64,000 nucleotides of DNA from Pleodorina starrii. Its lineage: Eukaryota > Chlorophyta > Chlorophyceae > Chlamydomonadales > Volvocaceae. The stretch spans positions 1,223,001-1,287,000 of the forward strand of contig BRXU01000029.1 in the NCBI GenBank assembly GCA_030267565.1, given 5' to 3'. Positions 59,301 through 64,000 of the stretch are shown here, piece after piece; position 1 is the stretch's first letter, and the number at the start of each line of letters is the position of its first letter. The notes beneath the pieces are model-generated. The model worked only from the letters and a program-made list of their open reading frames with translations, made no database searches and was not told the origin of the DNA. The position numbers were made by a program, and so were the translations under genes.

Positions 59301-60344
59301 CGCCGCTGCGGTACCGCTATCACCCGGCCCACTCGCTTGCCCGCCCCACCCCAAAACGAGCCACGCCCAAGTCCCATTCCAGCCCCAGCCCCCAGCCCCT
59401 TCACCCGCACCCCCAGCCCCCCATCCCCCCCACCGGTGGCTGGTCCAGTGCAAAGACCAGCAGCACGTGATCCACATTGGCCACGGAGGGGTCCACCAGG
59501 CGGGAGCTGCGGGGGAGAACCTCCGAAACCACACCGCGGCCCTGGCCCCAGTCGATGGACCCCACGCGCACCACATCGCCCACCACCACATCCACACGCA
59601 GCTTTCGGAGCAGCGCCCGGATGCTGCACAACAGCAGCCGGGGGCGAGACAACGACTCCTCCGAGGCAGCGGGAGGGGGAGGGGGAGAGGTGGCGGCGGC
59701 GGCGGCGGCCGCGGGCGCAGGTGCGGTGGGCGCCAGTCCGTGGGCGTGGGTTCCTGATCAGGCAACAGCTGGTAGACCTCCACTCGGACGTAGTTGGAGG
59801 CGGAGGCGATCACCTGGCCCAGACCGCTGCTGAGGAGGAGGGGCGCTGGCGCTGGCTCGTCTGATTGGGCGGCGGCGGCGGCGGAGGTGGAGGCGCCGCT
59901 GGCGACGCGGCGGCGTTTGGGGGCGTGGGAGGAGAGGGCGCAGCGGAGGGCGCCGCTGCTGAAGGGTCCGGGAGCAGAGGAGGAGGAGGTGGGCGTGGGG
60001 GATGCTGGGGTCGGTAGGAAGGGGAAGGAAGCTGAGGGAAGCTGGAGGGGCCGTGGTCGTGGGCGTGGATCCGCCAGTGGGCCTGTGGGACCGGAGGTGG
60101 AGGTGGCGGAGGCGCTGGCGGAAGGCCGGTGGTGCACGTGGCATCGCTGCTGGATGGAAGGCGGTGTGTGGATGCAGCAGACGCAGGAGGAGGCGCTGAC
60201 GGCAGGCAACCTGCAGTTCTGGGCCAGCGCCAATGCTGGCAGCAGGCAGGGCGTCGAGGCCGCGCCAGCGCTCAGAATTGATGCGGCGGCGGCAGCGCCG
60301 GCCACAGGTCTAAGGCAGAGTACACGTGGTGTTTGGGCGAGCAT
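56365..60344 (-). CDS. RsgA (YjeQ/EngC) ribosome-assembly GTPase, organellar, with a frame break
   Basis: RsgA is a circularly permuted GTPase that releases assembly factors from the small ribosomal subunit. Minus-strand exons: 60344-59434, 58863-58736, 58469-58394, 57949-57507, 56976-56808, 56556-56365, about 639 residues. Exon 1 has a long presequence, then an OB fold ([20 protein letters not shown], later [20 protein letters not shown]). G motifs follow in permuted order: [10 protein letters not shown] (G4), VLSCERGEG (G5), [15 protein letters not shown] (G1), [17 protein letters not shown] (G3). The zinc-binding end [14 protein letters not shown] is intact, as is the plastid-type tail [12 protein letters not shown] and EARLDP. 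Within exon 1 the frame must shift by one base between about 59,655 and 59,775. A 60-residue acidic Ser/Gly insertion separates G1 from the switch region. Exon 6's acceptor is the least certain. Confidence 0.85.
56980..57265. repeat. (GGGGA)n array adjoining an RsgA splice acceptor
   Basis: About 285 bp of GGGGA units with a few GGAGA and GGGGC variants. On the sense (minus) strand it is (TCCCC)n and ends at the acceptor of exon 5 (56977-56979), so it is an extended polypyrimidine tract. Confidence 0.95.
58299..58320. repeat. Interstitial telomere-like repeat
   Basis: AAACCCTAAAACCCTAAAAC is two units of the Chlamydomonas-type telomere repeat (TTTTAGGG on the other strand), located in an RsgA intron. 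Confidence 0.8.
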
Positions 60345-60819
60345 TGGCGAGAGCGTCGTGTTGATGGCGTGGGTCCAGGACGATTCCTTTGCGGCCGATT
60401 AGTGCTTGAGCTGCGTAAGCTGTGTCCGGTAGCATGACATAAGTTCAATTATGCTTAATATGAGAATTTCCTGGAAGTTTACGTCCAAACGCCGAAATGC
60501 CAATGCGGGCGTTGCCCATATCTCGTACCAACCGCCTTAACTGTCCAACAATGTCGGCTTTGAAGCATCACACATCACTCTCTGTCATTTATATCCATTT
60601 GCTCGTTCGTCTCAGCATTTGCTTGCGACGCTTCAACTGTATCCGGCATTCTACTGACAAGCCAAACCGAACTGTAGAGACATTCATTGAAACGGCGTCT
60701 GAGTTTTCGTCGTATTCAACATGCACGTTTTAAGGCGTTACTGCGGGTAATTTTATGTTGCATACTCTGTGCCTTGTCGCCTGTGCCGAACTAGTGGTTC
60801 CGTGCAATTCTTGCCGCAG
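60345..60819. promoter_or_regulatory. Divergent promoter region, RsgA / DEVD-box helicase
   Basis: From 60,400 to 60,780 the sequence is AT-rich. It should carry the RsgA promoter and the promoter and first exon of the helicase. No start codon for the helicase could be fixed here. Confidence 0.35.
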
Positions 60820-63119
60820 GCCGTTCACTGGCTCGCCGGCTGGGGCCAATTACACACAACTCGTCCGCCCGACACGGACTTTCTCGGCTTCTCTGGCGAC
60901 CAGGTGCGGGCAAGCGTGTTCCAGGAGCGCAAGTTGCGCCGCCGCTTGCAGTTGCCCCTGACAGCCCATCGACAGCCGTTCTTTCCCAGTGTCAGTTCTG
61001 CGCCTCATGGGCCAGCACCGCTAAAACATCTCTCAACCTGAGCCGGACCTACCCGTAAAAGCGTCGCAGCACGTACGACGAACTGTTTCGCTTCATCCGC
61101 AGGGCCATTGGCGCCCCTGCCGATCGTCGTCGGAGCGATGCCTGGCAGAAGGACTCCCCTGAAGCCGACAGCGCAGAGGCCGACGGCCGCACGCTGCGCC
61201 CTCGCAACTCCCGCCGTGGCGACGACGATGGTTTCGGAGGCGAGCAACCGTCGCGCCAGCCACGTCAGCGGCGCTACAACGACGAGGCGGAACGCGGCAG
61301 CGGCGGCGGATACCGCTCCCGGGAGCCGTCATTCTCGGGGCGGCGTCGTTACGCCGATGAAGAGGGGGCCGATGATGCCGACGGCAGGCCAAGCACCAGC
61401 GGCCGCGACCGCTATTCAGAAGGCGGCCGCGGCGGCGGGGGCTTTCGCGGCAACAGCAGCAGCGGCGACGGCAGGCGGGCAGGCGGCTACAGCCGGCGTG
61501 ATGATGACGACGACGACGGAGGGCGGGAGTACGCGCGGCCACGACGCGGGCCGGATCGCGGCGAGGACCGAGAGTACGGCGGCCGCGGCGAGCGGCGGGA
61601 GGGGCGTCCCGCCTCGCGGCGCGACGGCGGGTCCGGCGACGATCGCCGCCGGGATCGGTACGACAGGTACGACGACGAGCGGCGGGGCGGCGAGCGGCGC
61701 GGCGGCGAGCGGGAGCGAGGGCGCGGGCGGGAGGAGGATCGGGGCGAAGGCCGTCGCCGTTCGGACCGTGCTGATGGCCGTCGCGAGGACCGTACGGCAG
61801 GGCGGCGCGACGCCGGCGCGGACGCGGACGCGGCGGCGGCCGAGGCCGTCGTGGCCGCTCCCGTTGTACGGCCGCCAGGCTCGTCCACCGGCAACCGCCC
61901 TCTGCCGTACGACCTGCCGCTCGTACGGCCGGACGACGGCGACAAGGGCACGTTCTTTGCTGGCAGCAGCTGGCGGCAGGTGGGCGCCAGCGAGGACGTG
62001 GTTTCGGCGCTCAAGGCCCTGGGCATCGCGCGACCGTCGCACATCCAGGTACGGCAACGCTGCCGGTCAACTCCGCTCACTTAACTTGCCGCCACAACAA
62101 CCACCACAACCACCACAACCACGACAACTACGCGGTACGACCACGCGGTTGTTGTTTCTAGTACTACCATTCTTCCTGTTTCCTCAGGGTTTCCTCCCGC
62201 CTTCCTGCTCCTCTTCCCGCTCCGAAACCCTCCTTTCCCACCCGCCCTGACCGCCCGATGTGCAGTCGCTTGCGTTCTCCGCGCTGTGCGGGGCAGCCCC
62301 GGGTGAGCGGCGGAGCGCCTCCTCGGCTCCGGTGGTTCTCGCTGACCAGGCGGGCAGCGGCAAGACGTTGGCGTACCTGCTGCCCATGATGCAGGTGCGG
62401 ACTGAGGGGGGGGGCGGTGCGAGGCCGGCTGGGGGGGCGGGGGCGGCGCGGGCTGAGGGGGCGGGGGCGGTGCGAGGCCGGCGGGGGGCGTGCGTCGCAG
62501 GGACGTGTGGGGTAACGGTCGGTTGCTGTCGCTGTCGCTGGCAGCGCGGGGGTGGGCGTGAGGGAGCTCCCTGGCGACACGCGGGGCAGCGCAGCCCGGA
62601 TTCAGATCCAGACGTCTGCCGGTTCCGGACCGCGTGCTGGCGGCACTGCGCTCCGAAACCCTAGGAGCTGCCGCTGTGATATCGGCTGAGCTGCGCTGCG
62701 CTGAGGTGGGTTAACATCAGTACGGAGACTACGCAGTCACATCCAGGCCCTGTACGACATACCTGTTACCGACGTACCTGTTGGGAGCGGGAGGCCGCTT
62801 CCGCTCCGCACTCCGCTCCGCTGTGCGCTGCGTCCCGCGCTGGCCCGCTGCTGATCTGGCCGCATCGCCGCATCCGCGTCTGCGCGGTCGTGTGCCCCCT
62901 CCCACCCTCCCTCTCTCCGCTCCGTAGATGCTGAAGGAGGAGGAGGTGGCGGCGGGCGGTCGCGTCACGAAGCCCAAGTGCCCCCGGGGCATTGTGCTGG
63001 CGCCCACAGTGGGTGAGACCTGGAGGATGCATGCTTGCGTGTGTGGGGGTTGGGGTGGGGGGGGGGGTTACCCCTGAGGTGTCTTCAACGAGCCCTGTTC
63101 GCCGCCCGGTAGGTGAACA

Positions 63120-63180
<61 letters not shown>

Positions 63181-63879
63181 GCCGGTTTGGACAGTCCTGC
63201 GCTCTTCCTTTCCCCTTCTTGCTCCCCCTTCGCCTCCTTTGTTGTGCTTCTCCGTTTCTTACCTCGTCCTCTCTCCCCTTCCGCCTCCGCCCTCCCCCTT
63301 CCTCTTCCTCTCCCTCTCCCTCTTGCTCTGTGTGTGTGTGTGTTTCTGTGTGTCTGTGTGTGTATGTTTGGGGGGGGGTTCAGAGTTGGTGCAGCAGGTG
63401 CTGCGAGTGGCTCGGGCCCTCAGCGGAGCCGGTCTGCGCTGCCGTACAGCCGCCTTCACGGGGGGCCAGAAGGACGACAAGGCGCGAATGACCAGCTTCA
63501 GGACACAAAAGGTGGGTGTGTGTATATGTATGGGGGGGGGGTGAGAAGCGGAGGCGGAGGGGAGCATGGGGTCCGCAGGAGAGCGCGGGGTCTGAACACC
63601 ACATTCGCCCTGGATCCGACTCCCCCTGGTAAACCCTAACTTCCCCGTCCTCGTTCCTCCCCGGTCCCGGGTCGCCTCCGTTCCCCTCCTCGTCATCATC
63701 ATTTCTCCTCAAATCTCTCTTTCCCCCCTGGCTGGCTCCCCCCCCAAAGGATCTGTTGGCCGAGGGAGTTGATCTTGTGGTGGCCACCCCGGGGCGGCTG
63801 CAGCAGCACCTGCAGGGGGGCTCCCTGGAGCTCAGCCACTGCCGCATGCTGGTCATGGATGAGGTGGATGTGCTCATGG
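60820..63879 (+). CDS. DEAD(DEVD)-box RNA helicase, RH50/RH39-like, incomplete at both ends
   Basis: DEAD-box helicases unwind RNA with ATP; plant RH39/RH50 act in plastid rRNA maturation. Readable exons: tentative 60820-60991 (VFQERKLRRRLQL), then about 61070-62048, 62266-62394, 62928-63012, 63384-63511 and 63750-63879, after which the gene leaves the window. The 979-base exon opens TYDELFRFIRRAIG, continues with about 230 residues of Arg/Gly/Asp-rich disorder, then SWRQVGASEDVVSALKALGI and ARPSHIQ. Motifs: I (LADQAGSGKTLAYLLP), Ia (LAPTVELVQQ, for the usual PTRELA), GG (FTGGQK), Ib (VVATPGRLQQHL) and II as DEVD (VMDEVDVLMG). The AGSGKT with DEVD pairing matches RH50-like proteins as I remember them. 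Plastid location is inferred only. The junction between the first two exons is not settled, and the 5' end is missing. Confidence 0.82.
63119..63182. repeat. (TCTG)n microsatellite in a helicase intron
   Basis: About 16 uninterrupted TCTG units lie between the exons ending at 63012 and starting at 63384. Confidence 0.97.
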
Positions 63880-64000
63880 GTACGTGGGGTGGGTGCGCCA
63901 CCGCTTGGGGGTGATTGCCTTCCCTTCCCTTCCCTTCCTGGGGGGTGGGGGTGGCAGGAAAAGGGGCCACGGGGCAGCAGAGCAAAGGGGAGGGGGGAGG

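Noticed and set aside
61108..62250. 380-codon plus-strand open frame over the helicase N-terminal region
   Set aside because: The helicase frame, offset from this one, carries the conserved ARPSHIQ junction and continues in phase into motif I; this frame is an out-of-phase shadow.

Overview
The window is nuclear DNA of a green alga of the Chlamydomonas/Volvox (volvocine) lineage. It is GC-rich, almost every gene is broken by many short GT-AG introns, putative polyadenylation signals are TGTAA, TTTTAGGG-type telomere-like repeats occur, and it carries a clear homologue of EPYC1 (LCI5), the pyrenoid Rubisco linker known from Chlamydomonas and its relatives. All gene models here were assembled by eye from reading frame, splice-site phase and family resemblance. 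Junctions are exact where phases close; 5' ends of several genes are not resolved.

Layout. 1-448 (-): 5' part of an adenylate/UMP-CMP kinase-type gene running off the left edge. 1371-9147 (+): WDR3/UTP12, 14 exons. 10026-11274 (+): Vma12/TMEM199-like V-ATPase assembly factor. 12473-17215 (-): KAS-type 3-oxoacyl-ACP synthase, probably mitochondrial, 8 exons. 17584-21804 (+): phosphoglycolate/p-nitrophenyl phosphatase, 10 exons. 22953-32136 (+): large RING + RanBP2 zinc finger + PUF-like helical repeat + low-complexity + NZF protein. 34276-36576 (+): ATP11/ATPAF1. 37904-40530 (-): small secreted cysteine-rich protein with a 1.3 kb (GGTGA)n array in an intron. 41847-43778 (-): plastid shikimate kinase. 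44083-45520 (+): SET-domain methyltransferase of the Rubisco-LSMT/SETD3 type. 47338-50656 (+): SurE-type nucleotidase. 52938-54360 (-): EPYC1. 56365-60344 (-): organellar RsgA (YjeQ) circularly permuted GTPase. 60820-63879 (+): DEAD(DEVD)-box RNA helicase resembling plant RH50/RH39, running off the right edge.

Most genes are housekeeping functions that do not form one pathway. Several pairs are divergent over short gaps that probably hold shared promoters (KAS/phosphatase, shikimate kinase/SET, RsgA/helicase, kinase/WDR3). Three genes touch Rubisco biology: EPYC1, the phosphoglycolate phosphatase family member and the LSMT-like SET protein; this may be coincidence.

The most interesting items are the EPYC1 with an unusually short 44-residue repeat period, the RING-PUF-like-NZF architecture, the 259-unit pentanucleotide array whose sense strand is a string of branch-point-like CTCAC motifs, a recurrent G-rich-start/C-rich-end polarity of introns that makes their ends complementary, and an over-represented palindrome GACCCNNGGGTC found in exons, introns and spacers alike.
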